Source of the DNA: Seminavis robusta
Taxonomy: Eukaryota; Bacillariophyta; Bacillariophyceae; Naviculales; Naviculaceae
Assembly: GCA_903772945.1 (NCBI GenBank)
Contig: CAICTM010001284.1
Span: 1-32,475 of the forward strand
DNA length: 32,475 bases
Reading direction: 5' to 3'
Shown here: positions 20,712 to 30,820 of the stretch, one piece after another
Numbering within the stretch: the first letter of the stretch is position 1
Layout: each line of letters starts with the position of its first letter
Made by a program: the position numbers and the translations under genes
The notes under the pieces: generated by a model
What the model saw: only the letters and a program-made list of their open reading frames with translations
What the model was told of the DNA's origin: nothing
Databases searched by the model: none

Positions 20712-21280
20712 TTAAAGCCTTCGTCCACGTCGTCCGGACTTGCGGCGTGGTTCAAGTAATCCTTCGGAAGGTTGTCAAGTCCTTTCAATCTCCTGTCACA
20801 AGGTTTCTCAGCTTCCAACCTGCTTCAAGCAACCACCTGGTCCAGGAGATTTGGATTTGTTTCCTCCGGTACCTCTGACTTTGATGTGAAGTGCGGTGAT
20901 TCCCAGTTCTTTGCACCTGGCGGCGACATCTTGGGCGGCAAGCATGGCGGCGTACGGCGAGGATTCGTCACGATCGGCCTTGACCTTCATTCCTCCTGTG
21001 ACACGGACCAGAGTTTCTCTTCCCGAGAGATCCGTCACATGAACGAAAGTATCATTGAAGGAAGCAAACAAGTGGGCTACACCGAATACTTCTTCGCCTT
21101 CCAAGAGGCGGACGCCTCCCATCATTTGTGTGGCTCCTTCTGTGGCTCCTGTGGCTCCTGCTTCGCTGTAATCATGGAGCATTCAACAAGACAAGACAAC
21201 AAGGGATGAGCATGACGATGAGAACCGCGTGACATCTAACTAACACTCTACTCTGCTCTCATCCGATCTACTTACGCCAT
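20712..21280 (-). pseudogene. RPS14: Small-subunit ribosomal protein uS11 (RPS14), internal segment replaced
   Basis: Exon 1 is only 5 nt (ATGGC, 21276-21280). A 110-bp intron (GTAAG...TACAG, 21166-21275) follows, then exon 2 from 21165. The protein starts [15 protein letters not shown] and carries the hallmark uS11 core [40 protein letters not shown] and [20 protein letters not shown]. The gene also ends as the family does, with RRKSGRRGRRL and TAA (20712-20714). Between PGPG and RRK the family has 29 conserved residues. Here are exactly 87 nt (20748-20834) of unrelated sequence with three in-frame TGA codons, 84 nt of which repeat at 20267-20350. Total length would be 152 codons, normal for RPS14. 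As assembled, the product would lack the rRNA-contacting C-terminal part. It is either a pseudogene, the result of a local replacement, or an assembly error. Confidence 0.85.
20750..20833. repeat. 84-bp direct repeat, copy B, inside RPS14
   Basis: Identical to 20267-20350. It fills all but three nucleotides of the 87-nt block that replaces conserved RPS14 codons. Confidence 0.95.
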
Positions 21281-21608
21281 GGTGACTGTTTATCTATCTA
21301 TTCTGGAATGAAAGTTGGGACTATCAACGTGCTAGCGCAGATGTAGCAGAGCAAGAGGCTTGGGTCGAACAGATCGATGCCTTGACGATGTTGCGTTGAT
21401 GAAGGGGCGGTGTGTGGCTTCGTGGATTTGTAACATTCAGATTTAGTAAGTGGTAAACGTGAGTCCGAAACATTTGAGTCACGTTTATTAACCTCAACCC
21501 CACTGTAGTTTGTCCTTTTCTTGACAACCAACGATCGAGCTTCTTTTCATGCACCACTCACAAGACAAAAGCCCGAACCAAGTAAGTCAATAGAAAAACA
21601 GAACAACC
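21281..21608. promoter_or_regulatory. Shared divergent promoter region of RPS14 and the dihydrouridine synthase
   Basis: The 328 bp between two divergent start codons contain no gene. Promoters for both genes must lie here unless they overlap the transcripts. No specific box is assigned. Confidence 0.6.
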
Positions 21609-22952
21609 ATGACGGCGACTACCTCTGCCACAGCGGCTACTGCTACTGATGGCGACCAAGCCCCTACTACTACATGTGATGATACACTCGATTTCCAACC
21701 GGCCCTGCCCGTGGATCGCGATTGGATCAAGAAATTGATTTTGGAACATTCGTCGAATCCATGCAATGGCAAAGGCTTGGTGGTGGCGCCCATGGTGGAT
21801 CAATCGGACTATCCCTTTCGACTCTTGTGTCGTCGGTACGGCGCCAATGTGTCGTTTACACCCATGATGAATGCCGGTTTGTTGGTGCGGCAACAGTCCT
21901 ATAAAGAAAAGTTTCTTCCCCGTCAACAACACGCCAACGATCGACCTTTGATTGCGCAATTGGCTGGACACGATCCTCTCATTTTGGAACAAGCCGCCAA
22001 GTTGTTGCTGCCCTATGTGGACGGCATTGATTTGAATTGCGGATGTCCCCAGGGCATTGCCAAACGAGGATTCTACGGAGCCTTTTTACTGGAAGATGAA
22101 CAAGTGCTCCTAAAATGTGTCAAGCACTTGGTCAAGACCATTTCCAAACCGGTCACGGTCAAAGTACGAGTCTTACCGGAAGGAGACGATGCATCCTTGC
22201 GATTGTACCACAAATTGGCCAATTGTGGCATTCATCTACTCACCATTCACGGACGAACACGACATCAATTGCACGTGCAAACGGGAAAGGCCGATTGGAA
22301 CATTATCCAACGAACTGTTCAAGAATTGGGACATCGCATTCCCATCTTTGCCAATGGCAATATTGGAAGTTACGACGATGTCCAACGTTGTTTGGACGAA
22401 ACGGGCGTCGATGGAGTCATGTCCAGTGAAGCACTACTGGAATATCCTGCTCTCTTTGACGCTACTGCCATGAGAATGGGACGAATACAAATGGCCAAGG
22501 AATACTTGCTGCTCGCCAAACAATATCCACCTCAAATCGGACATCAAGGAAGTGGCATCAAATGTCTCAAGGCACACATACATCGATTCCTACATCCCGA
22601 TCTAGAATCCGCATTCAATAGTACCGACCATATTCTACGACAACGAGTCGCACAAGCGGCCGATTGGCAAGTCTTGTGGGATACGGTAGAATTCATTGAA
22701 CAAAAGCAAAAGCAGGAAGAACACAAGGTGGAAGAAGAAGAATTGAGTTGGTACATGAGACATAGAATCACGGTCACGGACGCACACGGCAATCTCATGA
22801 CGGCACTCGAATTGAAAGCTCTGTCTGATACAGGAGCCAAACTCGCACCCAAGTACCTGGAGGACCATTGTGGAGACGACGAACAAGATCCCGCTGACAT
22901 GGGTCATTCCCTCTTTACTGCTGGTGGAGGTGATGATGATGGAGATTATTGA
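21609..22952 (+). CDS. DUS1: tRNA-dihydrouridine synthase, Dus1-like
   Basis: A 447-aa single-exon protein of the Dus family, flavoenzymes that reduce specific uridines in the tRNA D-loop using NAD(P)H. Visible motifs are the FMN-binding start of the barrel VVAPMVDQSDYPFRLLCRRY (58-77), TPMMNAGLL (84-92), and DLNCGCPQGIAKRGFYGAFL (141-160) with the catalytic Cys at 146. Also present are HGRTRHQ (214-220), FANGNIGSYDDV and GVDGVMSSEALLEYPALF, which bind the FMN phosphate in relatives. The GCPQ-IAKRG-YGAFL form is typical of Dus1, which modifies U16/U17. The C-terminal extension is hydrophilic and ends in an Asp/Gly-rich tail. The start ATG follows ACAACC and precedes a Thr/Ala-rich leader that could be a poor-complexity targeting region. 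Assignment to the family is secure, to Dus1 likely. Confidence 0.93.
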   Translation: MTATTSATAATATDGDQAPTTTCDDTLDFQPALPVDRDWIKKLILEHSSNPCNGKGLVVAPMVDQSDYPFRLLCRRYGANVSFTPMMNAGLLVRQQSYKEKFLPRQQHANDRPLIAQLAGHDPLILEQAAKLLLPYVDGIDLNCGCPQGIAKRGFYGAFLLEDEQVLLKCVKHLVKTISKPVTVKVRVLPEGDDASLRLYHKLANCGIHLLTIHGRTRHQLHVQTGKADWNIIQRTVQELGHRIPIFANGNIGSYDDVQRCLDETGVDGVMSSEALLEYPALFDATAMRMGRIQMAKEYLLLAKQYPPQIGHQGSGIKCLKAHIHRFLHPDLESAFNSTDHILRQRVAQAADWQVLWDTVEFIEQKQKQEEHKVEEEELSWYMRHRITVTDAHGNLMTALELKALSDTGAKLAPKYLEDHCGDDEQDPADMGHSLFTAGGGDDDGDY

Positions 22953-23054
22953 ACTAACATTGTAAACATACGTTACTAGAACGCAGATAGTCCAGAAGGC
23001 GAGTCATCTTGGTACTCCTCTCTGGCTACCAGTATTTGTTTATAGCTGGCTTTC

Positions 23055-23413
23055 GGACGGCCAATGACTTCCGTCAATTTCGCCCTTCAACACTCAACAG
23101 CACGGAAATCTCACCGACCAGCCGTCCTTACGATTCCGGTACATACCGGTACACTACTACCGGTACGGAACTGTGCTACGGTACAAATGATTGCACAAAT
23201 ACGCGAAGAAGCATTGATTACATGTAATAGTCTCGTAGTCTTGTTCTCAGCGGTATCTGTGGACGACCAAATGACTTTCCGCCTACTTCGCCCTTGAACA
23301 GCATGAAAAAGGCACTTGATTCAGCAGCCGTCAGTACGACACACACCGCTACATACACTACTTTTGTGCTACAAATGTTTGCACAACACAAATACGCGAA
23401 GAAGCATTGATTA
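23055..23413. repeat. Diverged tandem duplication between convergent genes
   Basis: Unit 1 (23055-23220) and unit 2 (23261-23413) both start GGACG(G/A)CCAA and end with the same AATACGCGAAGAAGCATTGATTA-type stretch, with several indels between. Unit 1 has extra ACCGGTAC-type palindromes. The duplication fills most of the 482 bp between the two convergent stop codons, so it lies in or beside both 3' ends. Confidence 0.8.
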
Positions 23414-23434
23414 ATATTATAATTTTAAAATGTA

Positions 23435-24865
23435 CTAAACAGGTAGCAAATCGTTGAAGCATTTGGGCAGCTCCAATGATTGCGAATGATGAATATCCGG
23501 TACCGGAACTGGTCGCTTGTGCTCCATGAATTGTCGTTCTCGGTCCATTCGTTGCGGTGTGCAGTAGCCCATCACACGATCATAGTCATCAAAAACTGGA
23601 TCTACCGGAAAGGGCCAAGTGTGAAGTCCGGCAATCCCAAACACATCTTTCAAGGGAATGGGTTCTTCATCACTCTGGTTCATGGTATTGGTTGCTTTCT
23701 TCTTCAGGCGGTCAATCGTACCAATACCCGTCATGAGACCATAACATACATTCATAAGCATACTGGAGGTAAACAAAAAGGCGCCAATGCCCAACAACGT
23801 CATGACGCGAACCAAATGAACAACCACCGGATGAAAGGTACAATCTTCATCCGCACAGAAAAAGTAGTTCCAACCAAACAGGGCCAATGAGTACGCTGCA
23901 CATGTCCATGTGTACAGCAAAAAGAGAAGAAAGTGTTCTGTCGCACCAACAAGAAGAGTAGAAGCGTGTGAGTGAATGGAGTGGGTGTGCATGACACTAC
24001 TCCGGCACTCTGTCTATATATGACTTGACTACTTACTCAGATTGCCGGCGCCGACACAGTTGTTCATCCAAGGGCAATGATGGTCCATCCGACTAATACA
24101 TCGATTGCAAATACGGCAATGATGGGACATGGGTGGTTTGAATGTCTGACACTGTCCGCACATGGAATGGCTGTCCTTCATGAGACGTTGTCTTTCGCTG
24201 GGAATGGCTTGGATGGGTACACTTCCTGGATCTGATAATGATGTTTTTGCGTGGGAAGACAATGCCATTACACATAGCATGTTATAGACCATCCCCAATC
24301 CTACAGGGATCCCTTCTGTGATGGTCAAGAGTGTCACTGTTACTGCTGAATAGAGCATGAGCAGCCAGACTAGCGCTGACATGATGGTTCCTGCTTGATC
24401 ACTGGAATTGAACCAGATCCCATTCTGAGATTGTCATTGGATGCGTTTGTGTATGAGTAGGTTGTTGTGTCGTCATTGTCAGAAAGTAGACAGCGAAAGA
24501 GAGAGAGAGAGAGGCAGATAAGTTGTGAGCGAAGAAGGCTACTTGTAGATGGAAAGAAGATGAACAATGACAGTACTTACGTGTTCCCCAGTTCCAAAGG
24601 TACAAGCCCATGGTTGATCATTGAAGCTGTCAATGTAGTATTCTCCTCTCTCTCGAATACGCGGGTATGGCTGTGGTTTGCGCTTTCCATGCGTTGTGTC
24701 ATCGTAGGTGTAATCATAGTCCAAGTACTCTAGCTTTTGTCCACCACACGGTATACAGAATAATGATGAACTACTTTTGCCTTTGCTGGCTGTGGAATGT
24801 GCACCGCCGACTGACTTGTCCACGCCGCCGCCTTGTTGTGGGATGAATTTGCCAGATGACGCCAT
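23435..24865 (-). CDS. DHHC-type protein S-palmitoyltransferase
   Basis: Three exons (24581-24865, 24037-24424, 23435-23937) with introns of 156 bp (24425-24580) and 99 bp (23938-24036), both GTAAGT...CAG, give 391 aa. The second junction restores [16 protein letters not shown], as in the family. Order: hydrophilic N-terminus, two membrane spans (about 110-155), the DPG motif (about 160-162), the Cys-rich domain from C184 (CGQC...[23 protein letters not shown]) with catalytic DHHC at 209-212, two further spans and a cytoplasmic tail. [10 protein letters not shown] stretch sits where the TTxE motif is expected. These integral enzymes attach palmitate to cytoplasmic Cys residues of membrane proteins, usually in Golgi or plasma membrane. 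The start is the first ATG; a non-ATG extension upstream was not used. Confidence 0.92.
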
Positions 24866-27649
24866 TGTGGCGGTGCCGTGATGTTGCTTGTTGTCGTATT
24901 GGACAAACACTTTGGCTGTTTGTGCTCTTTTTCGTTCGTTCTTGGGTTGTTGGTTTGTTGGCTTTTTGTTTTGATTGAGATCAGAGGAGAGACTGCAGCA
25001 GACTAGCTAGTTGCGCTCTTTCCTTTTCTTCCTCCACACCGAACAATCACACAACAATGACAAGTAACTTCCGTATCCGACGGTGAACCACCCCACACAC
25101 ACGTCGCTGATTGTTGTTCTGCGTCAATGCTACAGTACTACTCTATGTCTGACTTGATGCAAAGACGATATCATGCAGCACTACACTGACTGACTAGCTA
25201 GCTGTCTGGTGGTGTTGGTAACAATGGTGCCGTGCCGTGGTGGGTCGCAGTGTTTACAAGCTAGCTGTTAGTACTGTCAGTCTTCTCTGGGATTGGCTTG
25301 CATTGCACATCAAAAACCAGCGGAAATGGAGCCAACCTCGTTTTGTGGAGGCCCGCCGGCATGGCCAGCTCCCCCAGTCGTGCTGGCATTGGATTCTACT
25401 AGTTAATCTGGTGGCGGCAAGCCGATGTTGGCGAGAGGATCTAAATGTTCACGGAACGAACGGCAAACAACCGAGGATGCAAGGAAGGCTGACTGGCGTC
25501 ATTTCTGAAACTCGCACACTGGTTCCTTACCACCGGAACCTTCATTTCCACGGTGAGGTTTCCTACAGTGCCGCCAGAACGAATGTTCCAGCCATTGGAG
25601 CAGGGCATTGGCCAAAATGATAAAGGTAAAGCTCCTCAGTTAGTCCTGCAATGTGCTAGCTAGGTGATGGTCCTGGAGTGGATCCTGGTTTAGATCCTGG
25701 TGTAGGAATTGGCAGGAGTGTGGCCTGGAAATCGCATGGATCGGGGGAAAGTCCCAGTGTTGGTCCAGCCGTAGGGCTCGAGCCACGCCTTGTTTTCAAG
25801 TGAGATCCTGACATGGGCCTGGAGTGGTTCCTGGTGTTGTTGTTTCGGGTGAGAAGCAGGCGTGTGGCTGGAGCTTGGCTAGTTGTTTGTCCAGGAATGC
25901 ATGAGTCGCTCAGCTACACCTGTGGTGGTCCCAGTGCTCTACTTCTTCAGGCAGCAGCACTCTGTCTCAGGGGTCTCAGCGTCATTGCTCTAATTGCACT
26001 CATAGAACCATTCTTTTTACTAGCTAGCCTAATGGGTACCGTACGAATGCGCACAACTACGAAACTGAAATATGCAAACGCTCTCTCTGTACCGATTGGG
26101 TTGTCATGCCTCTGTGTCAGAGCTTCGGACCCGGTTGGCCTCGGGCACTCAACACCGCTAGCGTCCAAGCCTCATGTGATTCCTCTTCTGCTGCCTTTCT
26201 GCGCAAATGCTCCTGGAAGCCGAACTGCACATCGCACAAAACGCCAGCTCTTGGCTCAAACTCCTGAACTCCCTGAGGTAATAATTTTGGGCCGTCGTAT
26301 CGATCGCCATCGCACCACGGTACCTGGTACCTGGTACCGGTAGTTGTTAGTTGTAAAGTCAATTAGTGGGAAGATCGAGTGTTCTTTGGAACAAGAACGC
26401 AATGTAAGACATGTTTCACCTTTGATGTAAAAGTCGGCCGTGGTGGGCAGGAGCATTACTACGCATGATCTAGGAATCCATCCGACTCCGCTGTTGCCAC
26501 TAGAAGCTAGTACCGGTAGGATACACTTGACACCGTCTTCAACTTCGAATCATAGTCTATTGTGGAGGCTCCTCGAGGAACCCTAGAATTGGACTGCCCA
26601 ATGGTCCTGGAGTGGGGGGCGGTGAGTGATGATGCTGCTCCAGGTGTGGGCCTGAGATGGGGCCGAAGATGATGGACCAGGGGTGGGTCCAGATAAGGGA
26701 CCAGGAGTACAGAAGCAGTTTGCATGACTTAGGCACCCCTCTGCTGTTGCTACCATTAGGACACCCGTGACACCGTCTTCAATTCGAATCAAAATGTTGT
26801 TGGGCCTGCTCAAGAAGCTCCGCGAGGAAATTGGAGTTGGCCTGCCCATTGGTACCGATAATGGTCCTGGAGTGGTGCCGGTGAGTGATGATGTTGGTCC
26901 AGGTGTGGGCCTGAGATGGAGCCTGAAGATGGACCAGGGGTAGGTCCTGATAAGGGACCAGGAGTAGGTCCAGGCCAAGCCCTCGAGTTTGTCCGTCGTC
27001 CCTTCTTGGAACAGTTGGTGGTTCGATGTGTGACTGGCCCTCGGCGGAGCTGTCGGGGTCGGAAGCTCGCTCCCCACGCAACTATTTGAACTTACGTGAA
27101 GACACAAAGAAGTTCCATGAAAGCCCGCAAGCTGCTGCACAGCATTCCAGCTGCGGTAGTTTTCCAGCGTCCCACCAAGTATTTCGTCAACACGCGTTCG
27201 AAAAGCGCGGGAAGTCATGTGCTGGACTTGTCGGGTGCCGTGGGTTACGTGTCAGATAGATGTAAGGCACTCGGCATTTGAAAACGTGCTTTCGTTGACT
27301 ATTGCTTGTTCAAAGACGCTAGCTGAGAGTGTTAACTTATCTCCACTAGCTAGTGTATATTGATTGGATGCACCAGGACCATGTTCAGCAGCAACGAAGG
27401 ATACCTGGGGGTTGTAGCGAGCTCCCAGTCAAAAAAATGCTCCACACCCCCATACTCCAATGAACACAGCAAGTAACTTAGCGTCCCCTCGCAACCTGGA
27501 TTTCATACTTGGCCTTCACCGGTAGCTTCTCCGTCGCACTTCGATGCTTCAGCCCTAGCTGCTCTTTGACCGCTTCCACTCGCGATAAAAAGACCGACAC
27601 GAAAGAGACCCCCTTCTCTCGTTGTAGGCACCATCATAATCAAGTAAGT
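24866..27649. other. Intergenic region with diverged GP/TP-coding tandem units
   Basis: No gene was recognised in 2.8 kb. CTAGCTAG occurs near 25003, 25195, 26021 and 27348. From about 25660 the plus strand repeats phrases such as GGTCCTGGAGTGG and GGACCAGG(G/A)GTAGGTCC. Frames of 60-211 codons cover the area on both strands, but none has a domain or steady coding character. The minus-strand frame from 27218 has TPGP-rich patches and could be the remnant of a Pro/Gly-rich protein. Confidence 0.5.
26487..26985. repeat. Two diverged tandem units of about 250 bp
   Basis: Unit 1 (about 26487-26739) and unit 2 (about 26740-26985) share CTGTTGC(C/T)AC, GACACCGTCTTCAA, ATGGTCCTGGAGTGG, GGTGAGTGATGATG and GTGTGGGCCTGAGATGG in the same order at offsets of about 243-260 bp. 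The minus strand encodes repeated TPGP and SQAHTW phrases in both. Confidence 0.75.
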
Positions 27650-30600
27650 TTACATGAGACAGTCCACTGGAACCGTATCTTCCAACTCTTCCATGAGATC
27701 CACATTTTCTTTTCCTTGCTTGGACCGAACATGCGTGACAATCTGACGAATGCACTTTTTGGTTCTTTCCTGCAAGACATGCTCCTTTTTCAAACTTGCG
27801 CAGGTCTTATCCAGTTCAGCTTGAATGGTCTTGTTCTCGACTTGGAATTCTCCATATACCTTGTTGAGTTTCTTGTGAATGTGTTGCAACTTTTTGAGAC
27901 GCGCGGAGACTTCTTTCACGGCAGCTTCCCGTGTCTTGTTGCCACCTTGCACCCGTGAATTGGTCGCTCGTAATCGATCGCACTGCGACTGTAGCTTGCT
28001 ATTGACGGCTTCCAAGGCAGCAATTTCAGTCCGCAACGATGCTGCCGCATCATCGTCCCCACTCGCTTCGGTGGCGGCTGCTGGCGCCAATCCCATGGAG
28101 TTCTCCCGTTCCATTTTGTCTCGAATCGACTGCAGTCGTAGCTTGAGGCATTCTTGAATGTGGGCAATTTCGTCCTGGGTTTCCTTTTCTACTTGGTCCT
28201 TTCGTTGTTGCTTTCGTCCCAGCTCGTACCGATACCGTTGCAAGAACATGCGTGCAAAGGACTGAATTCGTGTCGCGGATACAATGCGCTTGACTTCACC
28301 TAGACTCATCGATCGATTCAGTAACTTGACGACCTTTTTTCGTTCCTTTTTTTCGCAGCTTTGATTGTCGTCACGTTCGTCCGTCTTGTCACTGCGATCG
28401 ACCATGGGCATTGAGTTGGGCGCCGCCATGGCTGCAGCCACTGCCGCTTCGTCTTCCTTGGTCATGACCTGTTCCCCCGAAACGGATCGTCGTCGACTTG
28501 GCGGTGCTACGTTCTTTCTGCTTCTACGGGCCGCCACTGCCTTTTCAAATACGGATTCTTGGGTGGGTTGTCGTTTGGGAATTCCCTTTGGTTCGTCGAC
28601 GCGGCTTTCTTGCGTCGTTTGTCGTTGTGGTTTTCGTTGCGTTGGTTTGGGCGAATCGGGTCCTTCTTGAGTCGTTTGTCGTTGTGGTTTTCGTTGCGTT
28701 GGTTTGGGCGAATCGGGTCCTTCTTGGGTATTCTGTCGTTGTGGTTTTCGTTGCGTTGCCTTGGCACCACCAGTAGCCCGTCCGACACGTCGAACCGCAT
28801 TTTCGGGCAATTTCTTTTTCTTGGGTTGTGCCGCCCATCTTGAGACATTTTGTGGAAAGACGGGTTTCTTTTTCTTGCCCGGTGCCGTGGCGGCCCATCG
28901 TGGATCTTCTGTAGCTAAGGGTGGTGTTTGTTGTGGCTGTTGTTCTTGTTGTTGTTGTTCCTCACTATTGGTACGTTCATTGGTGGTCCATCGATTGGGT
29001 TGTACGGCTTTGGTTGTTTTTGGTTTTCCATATACAACCCGCGGATGTACGGCCCATCGTTCTTTCTGTGGTTGTGCGGGTGGTTTGAGGTAGGACGGTT
29101 GTGGCATTCGAAAGCAAATGGGTTTGTCCCAGTAATCTTCTTCCTTTTTCTTGGGCGATACTTGCTGTGAGATCCATCTGGCCGACTCTTGTTTTTGCAT
29201 CATTTGCTGTCGCGCGGACATGACGGGTGGTGTGGACCATTTGGATTGAAGTGAAATTTCCGATGCCATGGAGTCTTCGAATCCCAAAATGATGGATTGT
29301 GGAATGGGCGGATCAGTCGAAGCCATGGTCGAGGACGATTCGTGATCCAAAACATTCGGTTGCGCCGTCAGAGGTACTTTAATGTTTGCCGGAACTCGAA
29401 TGGGTGAGAGTGTTGATTCCGCACTGGGGAGTCGTTGGGGTCGTTCATTGGTGGCCTTGTTGTTGCTGTTATTATTATTGTTGTTTCGAGTCGATTGTTT
29501 TTCTTTCAGTTCCAAGTCATGCTGTTCCTGCAATTGTTCGAGTGACATGGATACAATGGTGTCATCCTCGTCTAGATCTTGTTCGGTTTCTTCAACAATG
29601 ACATTGTCGTCTTCTTCTTCGTCGCTGCTGCTTTCCGAGCTGCTCCCGTCTGACGACCCATCCGACGACGAGGACGAAGACGACGCCGATTCCAAGGCGG
29701 CATCTTCTTCCACGGACTCTTCTTCTTCAAAAGAAGCTTGAATGGCTTGCCATTGCAATTGCTTGACGCTGGCATTCAACTCTTGGACGGCAGCTTTGGC
29801 AGCATCCGTATCGGTGATGCGTCTCTTGGGTTCCTCCTCCTCGTCTTGTTTCTTGGCATGCTTGGCTTGCCATGCCTCCGGAACGGGCGAAGACTCGAAT
29901 CCAAATTCCTTATTCTTTTCGATCGTCTGTTGAAAGACCGAAAGCGAATTTCGAATGCTCTTGACTTGTCGTCCCTGTTTGATTTGTTCGAGTCGTTTGC
30001 TTTCCTTTTCTCGTTTTGCTTCGAGTTCTTGCAATTGAATCTGTTGCGTTTCTCTCCGCACCTTGTTCTTCTTGTTGGCAGACCATTGGCGAGATACGCG
30101 TTGGATTTTGCGAACCGCGTCGGTGGTCTGGTCCTGACTATTTGCGTCACTATTCGATTTGACCGCCGTGATTTTGCGGGGAGGCGTGGATTCACTGCTC
30201 GTAGTCGCCTGAGGTTGTTGTGGTTGCTGTTGCTGTGATCCTTCCGAGGAATCGTCCGAGGCAGTTTCGGTAGTGGTGGTCGGCGATGCCGCGTCGGCTT
30301 CTGCATCGTCGTGAGAATTCTTCAAACTGGCCGACTGTTCCGTCTCGGCTGTGCCATCGTCTACATCCCGATCGTCGTCGTCGTCGTCTTCCAACGATTG
30401 CAGTTGGGGTGGTTTGCGTACTGGAGACGTTGGAGCCGCCGTTTGTCGTCGTCGTTGTCGCATGGGACTTCTCTTTAACGGACTACGAACAATTTCCATG
30501 TCTCCACCACCATCCACCAACTTGGAAGCGGGCACGGTGACCCGACGTCCCTTGGGCATCACTTTGCGCTTGGGTGCTTGTTGTTGTTGTTGTTGCTTGC

Positions 30601-30820
30601 CATTCTTTTCAATGTTCTGTTCAAACATGGCCCGTGCGGCCGACATGGACGAACGGCCTTTGGGGCGACCTGTTCCATTGGCTGCGGCTGCCACGGTCCC
30701 CCCCACCATTACCACTTCTTCTTCTTCCGTTGCACTTCTAGTTGTTGTCGTTGTTGTTGCCTGCTTCTTTTTCTTCTTGCTGCTACTGCTTATCGAAGTG
30801 GGGGCTGGACTCTTGCACAT
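27650..30820 (-). CDS. Large low-complexity IQ-motif and coiled-coil protein
   Basis: A 1056-aa single-exon protein counted from the first ATG; the frame extends five codons upstream only with a non-ATG start. It opens with poly-Lys/Ser and basic stretches (PKRKVMPKGRRV, SPLKRSPMRQRRRQ). An IQ-like motif (VRKIQRVSRQWSANKKNKVR, about 232-251) and a second (ATRIQSFARMFLQRYRYELG, about 845-865) suggest calmodulin-type partners. Ser/Glu/Asp-rich and Gln-rich segments fill the middle, with recurrent RW(A/T) spots (SRWAAQPKKKK, DPRWAATAPGKKKK). Three 19-residue repeats (core PTQRKPQRQTTQEGPDS) lie at about 683-745. The C-terminus (about 880-1045) is a coiled coil (LRTEIAALEAVNSKLQSQCD, then QVENKTIQAELDKTCASLKK). 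A cytoskeletal or scaffold role is a guess from architecture; no enzyme domain is seen and no family is recognised. Confidence 0.8.
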   Translation of the reverse strand: MCKSPAPTSISSSSKKKKKQATTTTTTRSATEEEEVVMVGGTVAAAANGTGRPKGRSSMSAARAMFEQNIEKNGKQQQQQQAPKRKVMPKGRRVTVPASKLVDGGGDMEIVRSPLKRSPMRQRRRQTAAPTSPVRKPPQLQSLEDDDDDDRDVDDGTAETEQSASLKNSHDDAEADAASPTTTTETASDDSSEGSQQQQPQQPQATTSSESTPPRKITAVKSNSDANSQDQTTDAVRKIQRVSRQWSANKKNKVRRETQQIQLQELEAKREKESKRLEQIKQGRQVKSIRNSLSVFQQTIEKNKEFGFESSPVPEAWQAKHAKKQDEEEEPKRRITDTDAAKAAVQELNASVKQLQWQAIQASFEEEESVEEDAALESASSSSSSSDGSSDGSSSESSSDEEEDDNVIVEETEQDLDEDDTIVSMSLEQLQEQHDLELKEKQSTRNNNNNNSNNKATNERPQRLPSAESTLSPIRVPANIKVPLTAQPNVLDHESSSTMASTDPPIPQSIILGFEDSMASEISLQSKWSTPPVMSARQQMMQKQESARWISQQVSPKKKEEDYWDKPICFRMPQPSYLKPPAQPQKERWAVHPRVVYGKPKTTKAVQPNRWTTNERTNSEEQQQQEQQPQQTPPLATEDPRWAATAPGKKKKPVFPQNVSRWAAQPKKKKLPENAVRRVGRATGGAKATQRKPQRQNTQEGPDSPKPTQRKPQRQTTQEGPDSPKPTQRKPQRQTTQESRVDEPKGIPKRQPTQESVFEKAVAARRSRKNVAPPSRRRSVSGEQVMTKEDEAAVAAAMAAPNSMPMVDRSDKTDERDDNQSCEKKERKKVVKLLNRSMSLGEVKRIVSATRIQSFARMFLQRYRYELGRKQQRKDQVEKETQDEIAHIQECLKLRLQSIRDKMERENSMGLAPAAATEASGDDDAAASLRTEIAALEAVNSKLQSQCDRLRATNSRVQGGNKTREAAVKEVSARLKKLQHIHKKLNKVYGEFQVENKTIQAELDKTCASLKKEHVLQERTKKCIRQIVTHVRSKQGKENVDLMEELEDTVPVDCLM
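28600..28771 (-). repeat. 57-bp coding minisatellite, three copies
   Basis: The phrase GTCGTTGTGGTTTTCGTTGC starts at 28621, 28678 and 28735, a period of exactly 57 bp, so each unit adds 19 residues in frame. The copies nearest one another are almost identical, which points to recent expansion. Confidence 0.9.

Noticed and set aside
25813..26343. 176-codon frame as a membrane protein
   Set aside because: It lies in repeat-rich DNA and has no domain; its hydrophobic patches look accidental.
26583..27218. 211-codon minus-strand frame rich in TPGP as a cell-wall protein
   Set aside because: The frame crosses two diverged tandem units that are not kept in the same frame throughout, with no signal peptide. 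It is recorded only as a possible remnant.
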